The position numbers and the translations under genes were made by a program. From Nectonema munidae (lineage: Eukaryota; Nematomorpha; Nectonematoida; Nectonematidae): 64,000 nucleotides of DNA. The stretch spans positions 1,146,932 through 1,210,931 of the forward strand of contig JAUIRK010000567.1 in NCBI GenBank assembly GCA_030549495.1, in the 5' to 3' direction. Every line of letters starts with the position of its first letter. Position 1 is the first letter of the stretch. Positions 24,116 through 39,100 of this stretch are shown piece after piece. The notes beneath the pieces were generated by a model. It was not told the DNA's origin. It did not search any database and saw nothing but the letters and a program-made list of their open reading frames with translations.

Positions 24116-27100
24116 GTGGAATTAAACACAGGCAGGCACAAACAGCGAGCACTTAGACACAGGCAGGCGCAAACAAGTAACACTCAAACGCAGGCAGTTA
24201 CAAACAGAGAGCACTCAAATACAGGCAGTTACAAACAACGAGCACTAAATCAACAGGGAGCATCCAAACACAGTCAGACACAAACAACGAGGACAAGGAG
24301 AGAAGTGAGCACTTAAACACAGGCAGGCACTCAAACACAGCGAGCACCCGACACAGGCAGGCCCAAACAGTGTGGACTTAACCACATGCAAGCACTTAAA
24401 CAGATTTAGGCACAAAAAGGGAACACTTAAACACAGGCAAGTACGAACACAGGGCACTCAAACACATATAGGCAAAATAGGGAGCACTCCAACACAGGCA
24501 GGAACAAACAACGAGCACTCTATCAACCCGGAGCACCCAAATACAGGCAGGCACAAACAAGGAGCACTTAAACACAGGTAGGACTTAAACAATAGTCAAG
24601 CAGAAACTAGGAGCACTTAAACACAGGCCGGCACTCAAACAGGGAGAACCCAACACACGCAGGCATAAATAGGGTTGACTTAAACACAGGCAGGCACAAA
24701 CAGGGAGCACTTAAATAGAGACAGGCACAAAAAGAGAGCACTTTAACACATGGAAACTCAAACAGGGAGCACTTAAACAGATTCAGCACAAATAAGGAAC
24801 ACTTTAACATAGGCAAGCACCAACAGAGGGCACTCAAACACAGGAAGCACATAAAGGCAAAAACAGGGAGCACTCAAACAAAGGCAGGAACAAACGACGA
24901 GCACTCAATCAACAGGGAGCACCCAAACACGGTCAGACACAAACAAGGGGCACTTAAACACTGGTAGGCACTCAAATAGGAAGAACCCAACATACGCAAG
25001 CACAAACAAGGTGGAATTAAACACAGGCAGGCACAAACAGCGAGCACTTAGACATAGGCAGGCGCAAACAGGTAACACTCAAACGCAGGCAGTTACAAAC
25101 AGAGAGCACTCAAACAAAGGCATTAACTAACATCGAGCACAAAATCAACAGGGAGCATCCAAACACCGTCAGACACAAGCAACGAGGGCAAAAGAGAAAA
25201 GGGAGCAATTAAACATAGGTAGGCATTCAAACACAGCGAGCACCCGACACAGGCAGGCACAAACAGGGTGGACTTAACGACATGCAAGCATTTAAACAGA
25301 TTTATACACAAAAAGGGAACACTTAAACACAGGCAAGTACCAACAGAGGGCACTCAAACACACACAGGCAATATAGGGAGCACTCAAACACAGGCAGGAA
25401 CAAACAACGAGCACTTTATCAACAGGGAGCACTCTATCAACAGGGAGCACTCAAACACAGGCAGCACAAACAAGGAGCACTTAAACACAGGTAAGACTCA
25501 AACAATAGTCAAGCAGAAACAAGGAGCACTTAAACACAAGCAGGCACTCAAACAGGGAGAACCCAACACACGCAGACACAAATAGGGTTGACTTAAACAC
25601 ATTCAGGCACAAACAGGGAGCACTTAAACAGAGACAGGCACAAAATGGGAGCACTTTATCACAGGCAGGAACAAACAAAGAGAAATCTATCAACAGGGAG
25701 CACTCAAACACAGGTAGGACTTAAACAATAGTCAAGCAGAAACAAGGAGCACTTAAACACAAGCAGGCACTCAAACAGGGAGAACCCAACACACGCAGAC
25801 ACAAATAGGGTTGACTTAAACACATTCAGGCACAAACAGGGAGCACTTAAACAGAGACAGGCACAAAAAGGGACACTTTAACACAGGCAAACACCAACAG
25901 GGGGCATTCAAACACAAGCAGGCATAAACAGGAGGCACTCAAACATGGAGCACTATAACACAAGCAGACACAAACACGGAGCACTCAAACGCAGGCAGGT
26001 TCAAACAAGGGCTCAAACAGGGAAAACCCAACACACGCAGGTACAAACAGGGTGGACTTAAACACAGGCAGGCACAAACAGGGAGCACTTAAACAGATTC
26101 AGCCTCAAAAAGTGAGTACTTTAACATAAGCAAGCACCAACAAGGGGCATTCAAACACAGGAAGGCACAAGCAGGCAAAAACAAGAGGCACTCAAATATG
26201 GGGCACTATAACACAGGCAGACACAAATAAGGAGCACTCAAACACAGGCAGGTTCAAATAGGGAGCACTCAAACACAAGCAGGCACAAACAGGGAGCACT
26301 CAAACACAGGCAGGCATAAACAGAGAGCAATCAAACACAGGCAGGCACAAACAGGGAGGATTTAAACACAAGCAGGCACAAACAGGCAAAACTTAAACAC
26401 ATGCAAGCACAAACAGGTAGCACTTAAACAGATTCATGCAGAAAAAGGGAGCACTTTAAAACAGGTAAACACCTACATGGGCCAAACAAACACAGGAACG
26501 CACAAACAAGGAGGACACAAATACAGGCAGGCACATATATGGGGCACTCCCAAGCACGGTCAGACACAAACAGGGAGCACTCAAACAAAGGAGGCACTCA
26601 AACAGAGGCAGGCACAAACATGGGGCACTATAACACAGGCAGTCACAAACAAGGAGCACACAAACACAGGAAGGTTCAAACAGGGAGCACTCAAATACAG
26701 ACAGGCACAAACAGGGTTGACTTAAACACAGGCAGCCGGAAAAAGGGAGCACTTTAACACAGGCAAGCACCAACAGGGGGCATTCAAAAACAATCAAGCA
26801 TAAACAGGAGGCACTCAAACATGGGGCACTATAACACAGGCAGACACAAACAAGGAGCACTCAAACACAGGCAGGCTCAAAAAGGAGCACTCAAACACAG
26901 GCAGGCACTAACAGAGAGGACTTAAACACAGGCTGGCACAAACATGGAACACTTAAACACATGCAAGCTCAAACCTGGAGCACTTAAACAGATTCAGGCA
27001 CAAAAAGGGAGCACTTTAACACAGGCAAGCACCAACAGAGGGCACTCTAACACAAGAAGGCACAAACAGGAAGCACATACAGGCAAAAACAGGGAGCACT

Positions 27101-27282
27101 CAAACACAGGCAGGAACAAACGACGAGAACTCAATCAACAGGAAGCACCCAAACACGGTCAGGCACAAACAAGGAGCACTTAAACACATGTAGGACTTAA
27201 ACAATAAGCAGGCAGAAACAGGGAGCACAACACAGTCAGGCACTCAAATAGGGAGAACCCAACATACGCAAGCACAAACAAG
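24116..27282. repeat. HOR unit 5, standard type A1-A2-B (3,167 bp)
   Basis: Very like unit 1, including the A1 CCCGG variant near 24527 and the same length. It differs in a patch near 25744-25870, which copies the block 223 bp upstream, and in actcccaagcacgg near 26546 and caaaggagg near 26585. Confidence 0.88.
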
Positions 27283-29800
27283 GTGGAATTAAACACAGGC
27301 AGGCACAAACAGCGAGCACTTAGACACAGGCAGGCGCAAACAAGTAACACTCAAACGCAGGCAGTTACAAACAGAGAGCACTTAAATACAGGCAGTTACA
27401 AACAACGAGCACTAAATCAACAGGGAGCATCCAAACACAGTCAGACACAAACAACGAGGACAACGAGAGAAGTGAGCACTTAAACACAGGCAGGCACTCA
27501 AACACAGCGAGCACCCGACACAGGCAGGCCCAAACAGTGTGGACTTAACCACATGCAAGCACTTAAACAGATTTAGGCACAAAAAGGGAACACTTAAACA
27601 CAGGCAAGTACGAACATAAGGCACTCAAACACACATAGGCAAAATAGGGAGCACTCCAACACAGGCAGGAACAAACAACGAGCACTCTATCAATAGGGAG
27701 CACCCAAACACAGGCAGGCACAAACAAGGAGCACTTAAACACAGGTAGGACTCAAACAATAGTCAAGCAGAAACAAGGAGCACTTAAACACAAGCAGGCA
27801 CTCAAACAGGGAGAACCCAACACACGCAGGCACAAATAGGGTTGACTTAAACACATTCAGGCACAAACAGGGAGCACTTAAACAGAGACAGGCACAAAAT
27901 GGGAGCACTTTATCACAGGCAGGAACAAACAACGAGAACTCTATCAACAGGGAGCACTCAAACACAGGTAGGACTTAAACAATAGTCAAGCAGAAACAAG
28001 GAGCACTTAAACACAGGCAGGCACTCAAACAGGGAGAACCCAACACACGCAGGCACAAATAGGGTTAACTTAAACACAGGCAGGCACAAACAGGGAGCAC
28101 TTAAACAGAGACAGGCACAAAAAGGGACACTTTAACACAGGCAAACACCAACAGGGGGCATTCAAACACAAGCAGGCATAAACAGGAGGCACTCAAACAT
28201 GGAGCACTATAACACGAACAGACACAAACACGGAGCACTCAAACGCAGGCAGGTTCAAACAAGGGCTCAAACAGGGAAAACCCAACACACGCAGGTACAA
28301 ACAGGGTGGACTTAAACACAGGCAGGCACAAACAGGGAGCACTTAAACAGATTCAGCCTCAAAAAGTGAGTACTTTAACATAAGCAAGCACCTACAAGGG
28401 GCATTCAAACACAGGAAGGCACAAGTAGGCAAAAACAAGAGGCACTCAAATATGGGGCACTATAACACAGGCAGGCACAAATAAGGAGCACTCAAACACA
28501 GGCAGGTTCAAATAGGGAGCACTCAAACACAGGCAGGCACAAACAGGGAGCACTCAAACACAGGCAGACACAAGCAGGGAGGATTTAAACACAGGCAGGC
28601 ACAAACAGGGAAAACTTAAACACATGCAAGCACAAAAAGGTAGCATTTAAACAGCATTTAAACAAATTCAGGCAGAAAAAGGGAGCACTTTAAAACAGGT
28701 AAACACCGTCAGGGGCCACTCAAACATAGGAACACACAAACAAGGAGGACACAAACACAGGTAGGCACAAACAGAAGGCACTCAAACACAGGTAGGCACA
28801 AATATGGGGCACTCAAGCACAGGCAGACAAAAACAGGGAGCACTCAAACAACAGGAGGCACTCAAACAGAGGCAGGCACAAACATGGGGCACTATAACAC
28901 AGACAGACACAAACAAGGAGCACTCAAACACTGAAAGGCTCAAAGAGGGAGCACTCAAACACAGACAGGCACAAATAGGGTTGACTTAAACACATGCAGG
29001 CGGAAAAGGGGAGCACTTTAACAGAGACAGGCACAAAATGGGAGCACTTTATCACAGGCAGGAACAAACAACGAGAACTCTATCAACAGGGAGCACTCAA
29101 ACACAGGTAGGACTTAAACAATAGTCAAGCAGAAACAAGGAGCACTTAAACACAGGCAGGCACTCAAACAGGGAGAACCCAACACACGCAGGCACAAATA
29201 GGGTTAACTTAAACACAGGCAGGCACAAACAGGGAGCACTTAAACAGAGACAGGCACAAAAAGGGACACTTTAACACAGGCAAACACGAATAGAGGGCAT
29301 TCAAAAACAAGCAGGCATAAACAGGAAACACTCAAACATGGGGCACTATAACACAGGCAGACACAAACAAGGAGCATCCAAACACAGGCAGGCTCAAAAA
29401 GGGAGCACTCAAACACAGACAGGCACTAACATGGAGGACTTAATCACAGGCTGGCGCAAAAAGGGAACAATTAAACACATGCAAGCTCAAACCCGGAGCA
29501 CTTAAACAGATTTAGGCACAAAAAGGGAGCACTTTAACACAGGCAAGCACCAACAGAGGGCACTCAAACACAGGAAGGCACAAACAGGAAGCACATACAG
29601 GCAAAAACAGGGAGCACTCAAACACAGTCAGGAACAAACGACGAGCCCTCAATCAACAGGAAGCACCCAAACACGGTCAGGCACAAACAAGGAGCACTTA
29701 AACACAGGTAGGACTTAAACAATAAGCAGGCAGAAACAGGGAGCACAACACAGTCAGGCACTCAAATAGGGAGAACCCAACATACGCAAGCACAAACAAG
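27283..29800. repeat. HOR unit 6, short type (2,518 bp)
   Basis: A1 passes directly into the block that follows A2 in standard units, so about 913 bp (895 plus one 18-nt half-monomer) is absent. The B' part then jumps at about 29011-29025 back into the gagacaggcacaaaatggg block. The unit is 11 bp longer than the other short units because gcatttaaaca is tandemly duplicated at 28643-28664. Confidence 0.88.
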
Positions 29801-32800
29801 GTGGAATTAAACACAGGCAGGCACAAACAGCGAGCACTTAGACACAGGCAGGCGCAAACAAGTAACACTCAAACGCAGGCAGTTACAAACAGAGAGCACT
29901 CAAATACAGGCAGTTACAAACAACGAGCACTAAATCAACAGGGAGCATCCAAACACAGTCAGACACAAACAACGAGGACAAGGAGAGAAGTGAGCACTTA
30001 AACACAGGCAGGCACTCAAACACAGCGAGCACCCGACACAGGCAGGCCCAAACAGTGTGGACTTAACCACATGCAAGCACTTAAACAGATTTAGGCACAA
30101 AAAGGGAACACTTAAACACAGGCAAGTACGAACACAGGGCACTCAAACACATATAGGCAAAATAGGGAGCACTCCAACACAGGCAGGAACAAACAACGAG
30201 CACTCTATCAACCCGGAGCACCCAAATACAGGCAGGCACAAACAAGGAGCACTTAAACACAGGTAGGACTTAAACAATAGTCAAGCAGAAACTAGGAGCA
30301 CTTAAACACAGGCCGGCACTCAAACAGGGAGAACCCAACACACGCAGGCATAAATAGGGTTGACTTAAACACAGGCAGGCACAAACAGGGAGCACTTAAA
30401 TAGAGACAGGCACAAAAAGAGAGCACTTTAACACATGGAAACTCAAACAGGGAGCACTTAAACAGATTCAGCACAAATAAGGAACACTTTAACATAGGCA
30501 AGCACCAACAGAGGGCACTCAAACACAGGAAGCACATAAAGGCAAAAACAGGGAGCACTCAAACAAAGGCAGGAACAAACGACGAGCACTCAATCAACAG
30601 GGAGCACCCAAACACGGTCAGACACAAACAAGGGGCACTTAAACACTGGTAGGCACTCAAATAGGAAGAACCCAACATACGCAAGCACAAACAAGGTGGA
30701 ATTAAACACAGGCAGGCACAAACAGCGAGCACTTAGACATAGGCAGGCGCAAACAGGTAACACTCAAACGCAGGCAGTTACAAACAGAGAGCACTCAAAC
30801 AAAGGCATTAACTAACATCGAGCACAAAATCAACAGGGAGCATCCAAACACCGTCAGACACAAGCAACGAGGGCAAAAGAGAAAAGGGAGCAATTAAACA
30901 TAGGTAGGCATTCAAACACAGCGAGCACCCGACACAGGCAGGCACAAACAGGGTGGACTTAACGACATGCAAGCATTTAAACAGATTTATACACAAAAAG
31001 GGAACACTTAAACACAGGCAAGTACCAACAGAGGGCACTCAAACACACACAGGCAAAATAGGGAGCACTCAAACACAGGCAGGAACAAACAACGAGCACT
31101 CTATCAACAGGGAGCACTCAAACACAGGCAGCACAAACAAGGAGCACTTAAACACAGGTAGGACTCAAACAATAGTCAAGCAGAAACAAGGAGCACTTAA
31201 ACACAAGCAGGCACTCAAACAGGGAGAACCCAACACACGCAGACACAAATAGGGTTGACTTAAACACATTCAGGCACAAACAGGGAGCACTTAAACAGAG
31301 ACAGGCACAAAATGGGAGCACTTTATCACAGGCAGGAACAAACAACGAGAACTCTATCAACAGGGAGCACTCAGACACAGGTAGGACTTAAACAATAGTC
31401 AAGCAGAAACAAGGAGCACTTAGACACAGGCAGGCACTCAAACAGGGAGAACCCAACACACGCAGGCACAAATAGGGTTAACTTAAACACAGGCAGGCAC
31501 AAACAGGGAGCACTTAAACAGAGACAGGCACAAAAAGGGACACTTTAACACAGGCAAACACCAACAGGGGGCATTCAAAAAAAAGCAGGCATAAACAGGA
31601 GGCACTCAAACATGGAGCACTATAACACAAGCAGACACAAACACGGAGCACTCAAACGCAGGCAGGTTCAAACAAGGGCTCAAACAGGGAAAACCCAACA
31701 CACGCAGGTACAAACAGGGTGGACTTAAACACAGGCAGGCACAAACAGGGAGCACTTAAACAGATTCAGCCTCAAAAAGTGAGTACTTTAACATAAGCAA
31801 GCACCAACAAGGGGCATTCAAACACAGGAAGGCACAAGCAGGCAAAAACAAGAGGCACTCAAATATGGGGCACTATAACACAGGCAGACACAAATAAGGA
31901 GCACTCAAACACAGGCAGGTTCAAATAGGGAGCACTCAAACACAAGCAGGCACAAACAGGGAGCACTCAAACACAGGCAGGCATAAACAGAGAGCAATCA
32001 AACACAGGCAGGCACAAACAGGGAGGATTTAAACACAGGCAGGCACAAACAGGCAAAACTTAAACACATGCAAGCACAAACAGGTAGCACTTAAACAGAT
32101 TCAGGCAGAAAAAGGGAGCACTTTAAAACAGGTAAACACCTACATGGGCCAAACAAACACAGGAACGCACAAACAAGGAGGACACAATAACAGGCAGGCA
32201 CATATATGGGGCACTCAAGCACGGTCAGACACAAACAGGGAGCACTCAAACAACAGGAGGCACTCAAACAGAGGCAGGCACAAACATGGGGCACTATAAC
32301 ACAGGCAGTCACAAACAAGGAGCACACAAACACAGGAAGGTTCAAACAGGGAGCACTCAAATACAGACAGGCACAAACAGGGTTGACTTAAACACAGGCA
32401 GCCGGAAAAAGGGAGCACTTTAACACAGGCAAGCACCAACAGGGGGCATTCAAAAACAATCAAGCATAAACAGGAGGCACTCAAACATGGGGCACTATAA
32501 CACAGGCAGACACAAACAAGGAGCACCCAAACACAGGCAGGCTCAAAAAAGGAGCACTCAAACACAGGCAGGCACTAACAGAGAGGACTTAAACAGAGGC
32601 TGGCACAAACAGGGAACACTTAAACACATGCAAGCTCAAACCTGGAGCACTTAAACAGATTCAGGCACAAAAAGGGAGCACTTTAACACAGGCAAGCACC
32701 AACAGAGGGCACTCAAACACAAGAAGGCACAAACAGGAAGCACATACAGGCAAAAACAGGGAGCACTCAAACACAGGCAGGAACAAACGACGAGCACTCA

Positions 32801-32949
32801 ATCAACAGGAAGCACCCAAACACGGTCAGGCACAAACAAGGAGCACTTAAACACAGGTAGGACTTAAACAATAAGCAGGCAGAAACAGGGAGCACAACAC
32901 AGTCAGGCACTCAAATAGGGAGAACCCAACATACGCAAGCACAAACAAG
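29801..32949. repeat. HOR unit 7, standard type A1-A2-B (3,149 bp)
   Basis: Closest to unit 2 (14577) at an offset of 15,223-15,224 bp. It shares the CCCGG variant of A1 (near 30213), a single 18-nt half-monomer in A2, acaataacag at 32184 and cagaggctgg at 32594. Confidence 0.9.
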
Positions 32950-35900
32950 GTGGAATTAAACACAGGCAGGCACAAACAGCGAGCACTTAGACACAGACAG
33001 GCGCAAACAAGTAACACTCAAACGCAGGCAGTTACAAACAGAGAGCACTCAAATACAGGCAGTTACAAACAACGAGCACTAAATCAACAGGGAGCATCCA
33101 AACACAGTCAGACACAAACAACGAGGACAAGGGGAGAAGTGAGCACTTAAACACAGGCAGGCACTCAAACACAGCGAGCACCCGACACAGGCAGGCCCAA
33201 ACAGTGTGGACTTAACCACATGCAAGCACTTAAACAGATTTAGGCACAAAAAGGGAACACTTAAACACAGGCAAGTACGAACACAGGGCACTCAAACACA
33301 CATAGGCAAAATAGGGAGCACTCCAACACAGGCAGGAACAAACAACGAGCACTCTATCAACAGGGAGCACCCAAATACAGGCAGGCACAAACAAGGAGCA
33401 CTTAAACACAGGTAGGACTTAAACAATAGTCAAGCAGAAACTAGGAGCACTTAAACACAGGCCGGCACTCAAACAGGGAGAACCCCAACACACGCAGGCA
33501 TAAATAGGGTTGACTTAAACACAGGCAGGCACAAACAGGGAGCACTTAAATAGAGACAGGCACAAAAAGAGAGCACTTTAACACATGGAAACTCAAACAG
33601 GGAGCACTTAAACAGATTCAGCACAAATAGGGAACACTTTAACATAGGCAAGCACCAACAGAGGGCACTCAAACATAGGAAGCACATAAAGGCAAAAACA
33701 GGGAGCATTCAAACAAAGGCAGGAACAAACGACGAGCACTCAATCAACAGGGAGCACCCAAACACGGTCAGACACAAACAAGGGGCACTTAAACACTGGT
33801 AGGCACTCAAATAGGAAGAACCCAACATACGCAAGCACAAACAAGGTGGAATTAAACACAGGCAGGCACAAACAGCGAGCACTTAGACATAGGCAGGCGC
33901 AAACAGTTAACACTCAAACGCAGGCAGTTACAAACAGAGAGCACTCAAACAAAGGCATTAACTAACATCGAGCACAAAATCAACAGGGAGCATCCAAACA
34001 CTGTCAGACACAAGCAACGAGGGCAAAAAAAAAAAGGGAGCAATTAAACATAGGTAGGCATTCAAACACAGCGAGCACCCGACACAGGCAGGCACAAACA
34101 GGGTGGACTTAACGACATGCAAGCATTTAAACAGATTTATACACAAAAAAGGGAACACTTAAACACAGGCAAGTACCAACAGAGGGCACTTAAACACACA
34201 CAGGCAAAATAGGGAGCACTCAAACACAGGCAGGAACAAACAACAAGCACTCTATCAACAGGGAGCACTCTATCAACAGGGAGCACTCAAACACAGGCAG
34301 CACAAACAAGGAGCACTTAAACACAGGTAGGACTCAAACAATAGTCAAGCAGAAACAAGGAGCACTTAAACACAAGCAGGCACTCAAACAGGGAGAACCC
34401 AACACACGCAGACACAAATAGGGTTGGACTTAAACACATTCAGGCACAAACAGGGAGCACTTAAACAGAGACAGGCACAAAATGGGAGCACTTTATCACA
34501 GGCAGGAACAAACAACGAGAACTCTATCAACAGGGAGCACTCAAACACAGGTAGGACTTAAACAATAGTCAAGCAGAAACAAGGAGCACTTAGACACAGG
34601 CAGGCACTCAAACAGGGAGAACCCAACACACGCAGGCACAAATAGGGTTAACTTAAACACAGGCAGGCACAAACAGGGAGCACTTAAACAGAGACAGGCA
34701 CAAAAAGGGACACTTTAACACAGGCAAACACCAACAGGGGCATTCAAACACAAGCAGGCATAAACAGGAGGCACTCAAACATGGAGCACTATAACACAAG
34801 CAGACACAAACACGGAGCACTCAAACGCAGGCAGGTTCAAACAAGGGCTCAAACAGGGAAAACCCAACACACGCAGGTACAAACAGGGTGGACTTAAACA
34901 CAGGCAGGCACAAACAGGGAGCACTTAAACAGATTCAGCCTCAAAAAGTGAGTACTTTAACAATAAGCAAGCACCAACAAGGGGCATTCAAACACAGGAA
35001 GGCACAAGCAGGCTAAAAACAAGAGGCACTCAAATATGGGGCACTATAACACAGGCAGACACAAATAAGGAGCACTCAAACACAGGCAGGTTCAAATAGG
35101 GAGCACTCAAACACAAGCAGGCACAAACAGGGAGCACTCAAACACAGGCAGGCATAAACAGAGAGCAATCAAACACAGGCAGGCACAAACAGGGAGGATT
35201 TAAACACAGGCAGGCACAAACAGGCAAAACTTAAACACATGCAAGCACAAACAGGTAGCACTTAAACAGATTCAGGCAGAAAAAAAGGGAGCACTTTAAA
35301 ACAGGTAAACACCTACATGGGCCAAACAAACACAGGTACGCACAAACAAGGAGGACACAAATACAGGCAGGCACATATATGGGGCACTCAAGCACGGTCA
35401 CACACAAACAGGGAGCACTCAAACAACAGGAGGCACTCAAACAGAGGCAGGCACAAACATGGGGCACTATAACACAGGCAGTCACAAACAAGGAGCACAC
35501 AAACACAGGAAGGTTCAAACAGGGAGCACTCAAATACAGACAGGCACAAACAGGGTTGACTTAAACACAGGCAGCCGGAAAAAGGGAGCACTTTAACACA
35601 GGCAAGCACCAACAGGGGGCATTCAAAAACAATCAAGCATAAACAGGAGGCACTCAAACATGGGGCACTATAACAACAGGCAGACACAAACAAGGAGCAC
35701 CCAAACACAGGCAGGCTCAAAAAAGGAGCACTCAAACACAGGCAGGCACTAACAGAGAGGACTTAAACACAGGCTGGCACAAACAGGGAACACTTAAACA
35801 CATGCAAGTTCAAACCTGGAGCACTTAAACAGATTCAGGCACAAAAAGGGAGCACTTTAACACAGGCAAGCACCAACAGAGGGCACTCAAACACAAGAAG

Positions 35901-36123
35901 GCACAAACAGGAAGCACATACAGGCAAAAACAGGGAGCACTCAAACACAGGCAGGAACAAACGACGAGCACTCAATCAACAGGAAGCACCCAAACACGGT
36001 CAGGCACAAACAAGGAGCACTTAAACACAGGTAGGACTTAAACAATAAGCAGGCAGAAACAGGGAGCACAACACAGTCAGGCACTCAAATAGGGAGAACC
36101 CAACATACGCAAGCACAAACAAG
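32950..36123. repeat. HOR unit 8, standard type A1-A2-B (3,174 bp)
   Basis: Standard order. It shows several one- or two-base length differences in homopolymer runs: aaccccaac near 33482, a long A run near 34026, gttggactt near 34424, ggctaaaaac near 35014 and an A run near 35279. These may be real, or may be long-read consensus errors. Confidence 0.87.
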
Positions 36124-39100
36124 GTGGAATTAAACACAGGCAGGCACAAACAGCGAGCACTTAGACACAGGCAGGCGCAAACAAGTAACACTCAAACGCA
36201 GGCAGTTACAAACAGAGAGCACTCAAATACAGGCAGTTACAAACAACGAGCACTAAATCAACAGGGAGCATCCAAACACAGTCAGACACAAACAACGAGG
36301 ACAAGGGGAGAAGTGAGCACTTAAACACAGGCAGGCACTCAAACACAGCGAGCACCCGACACAGGCAGGCCCCAAACAGTGTGGACTTAACCACATGCAA
36401 GCACTTAAACAGATTTAGGCACAAAAAGGGAACACTTAAACACAGGCAAGTACGAACACAGGGCACTCAAACACACATAGGCAAAATAGGGAGCACTCCA
36501 ACACAGGCAGGAACAAACAACGAGCACTCTATCAACAGGGAGCACCCAAATACAGGCAGGCACAAACAAGGAGCACTTAAACACAGGTAGGACTTAAACA
36601 ATAGTCAAGCAGAAACTAGGAGCACTTAAACACAGGCCGGCACTCAAACAGGGAGAACCCAACACACGCAGGCATAAATAGGGTTGACTTAAACACAGGC
36701 AGGCACAAACAGGGAGCACTTAAATAGAGACAGGCACAAAAAGAGAGCACTTTAACACATGGAAACTCAAACAGGGAGCACTTAAACAGATTCAGCACAA
36801 ATAGGGAACACTTTAACATAGGCAAGCACCAACAGAGGGCACTCAAACACATAGGAAGCACATAAAGGCAAAAACAGGGAGCACTCAAACAAAGGCAGGA
36901 ACAAACGACGAGCACTCAATCAACAGGGAGCACCCAAACACGGTCAGACACAAACAAGGGGCACTTAAACACTGGTAGGCACTCAAATAGGAAGAACCCA
37001 ACATACGCAAGCACAAACAAGGTGGAATTAAACACAGGCAGGCACAAACAGCGAGCACTTAGACATAGGCAGGCGCAAACAGTTAACACTCAAACGCAGG
37101 AGGTTACAAACAGAGAGCACTCAAACAAAGGCATTAACCAACATCGAGCACAAAATCAACAGGGAGCATCCAAACACCGTCAGACACAAGCAACGAGGGC
37201 AAAAAAGAGAAAAGGGAGCAATTAAACATAGGTAGGCATTCAAACACAGCGAGCACCCGACACAGGCAGGCACAAACAGGGTGGACTTAACGACATGCAA
37301 GCATTTAAACAGATTTATACACAAAAAGGGAACACTTAAACACAGGCAAGTACCAACAGAGGGCACTCAAACACACACAGGCAAAATAGGGAGCACTCAA
37401 ACACAGGCAGGAACAAACAACGAGCACTCTATCAACAGGGAGCACTCTATCAACAGGGAGCACTCAAACACAGGCAGCACAAACAAGGAGCACTTAAACA
37501 CAGGTAGGACTCAAACAATAGTCAAGCAGAAACAAGGAGCACTTAAACACAAGCAGGCACTCAAACAGGGAGAACCCAACACACGCAGACACAAATAGGG
37601 TTGACTTAAACACATTCAGGCACAAACAGGGAGCACTTAAACAGAGACAGGCACAAAATGGGAGCACTTTATCACAGGCAGGAACAAACAACGAGAACTC
37701 TATCAACAGGGAGCACTCAAACACAGGTAGGACTTAAACAAGAGTCAAGCAGAAACAAGGAGCACTTAGACACAGGCAGGCATTCAAACAGGGAGAACCC
37801 AACACAGGCAGACACAAATAGGGTTGACTTAAACCCAGGCAGGCACAAACAGGGAGCACTTAAACAGAGACAGGCACAAAAAGGGACACTTTAACACAGG
37901 CAAACACCAACAGGGGGCATTCAAACACAAGCAGGCATAAACAGGAGGCACTCAAACATGGAGCACTATAACACAAGCAGACACAAACACGGAGCACTCA
38001 AACGCAGGCAGGTTCATACAAGGGCTCAAACAGGGAAAACCCAACACACGCAGGTACAAACAGGGTGGACTTAAACACAGGCAGGCACAAACAGAGAGCA
38101 CTTAAACAGATTCAGCCTATAAAAGTTGAGTACTTTAACATAAGCAAGCACCAACAAGGGGCATTCAAACACAGGAAGGCACAAGCAGGCAAAAACAAGA
38201 GGCACTCAAATATGGGGCACTATAACACAGGCAGACACAAATAAGGAGCACTCAAACACAGGCAGGTTCAAATAGGGAGCACTCAAACACAAGCAGGCAC
38301 AAACAGGGAGCACTCAAACACAGGCAGGCATAAACAGAGAGCAATCAAACACAGGCAGGCACAAACAGGGAGGATTTAAACACAGGCAGGCACAAACAGG
38401 CAAAACTTAAACACATGCAAGCACAAACAGGTAGCACTTAAACAGATTCAGGCAGAAAAAGGGAGCACTTTAAAACAGGTAAACACCTACATGGGCCAAA
38501 CAAACACAGGAACGCACAAACAAGGAGGACACAAATACAGGCAGGCACATATATGGGGCACTCAAGCACGGTCAGACACAAACAGGGAGCACTCAAACAA
38601 CAGGAGGCACTCAAACAGATGCAGGCACAAACATGGGGCACTATAACACAGGCAGTCACAAACAAGGAGCACACAAACACAGGAAGGTTCAAACAGGGAG
38701 CACTCAAATACAGACAGGCACAAACAGGGTTGACTTAAACACAGGCAGCCGGAAAAAGGGAGCACTTTAACACAGGCAAGCACCAACAGGGGGCATTCAA
38801 AAACAATCAAGCATAAACAGGAGGCACTCAAACATGGGGCACTATAACACAGGCAGACACAAACAAGGAGCACCCAAACACAGGCAGGCTCAAAAAAGGA
38901 GCACTCAAACACAGGCAGGCACTAACAGAGAGGACTTAAACACAGGCTGGCACAAACAGGGAACACTTAAACACATGCAAGCTCAAACCTGGAGCACTTA
39001 AACAGATTCAGCCTCAAAAGTGAGTACTTTAACATAAGTAAGCACCAACAAGGGGCATTCAAACACAGGAAGGCACAAGCAGGCAAAAACAAGAGGCACT

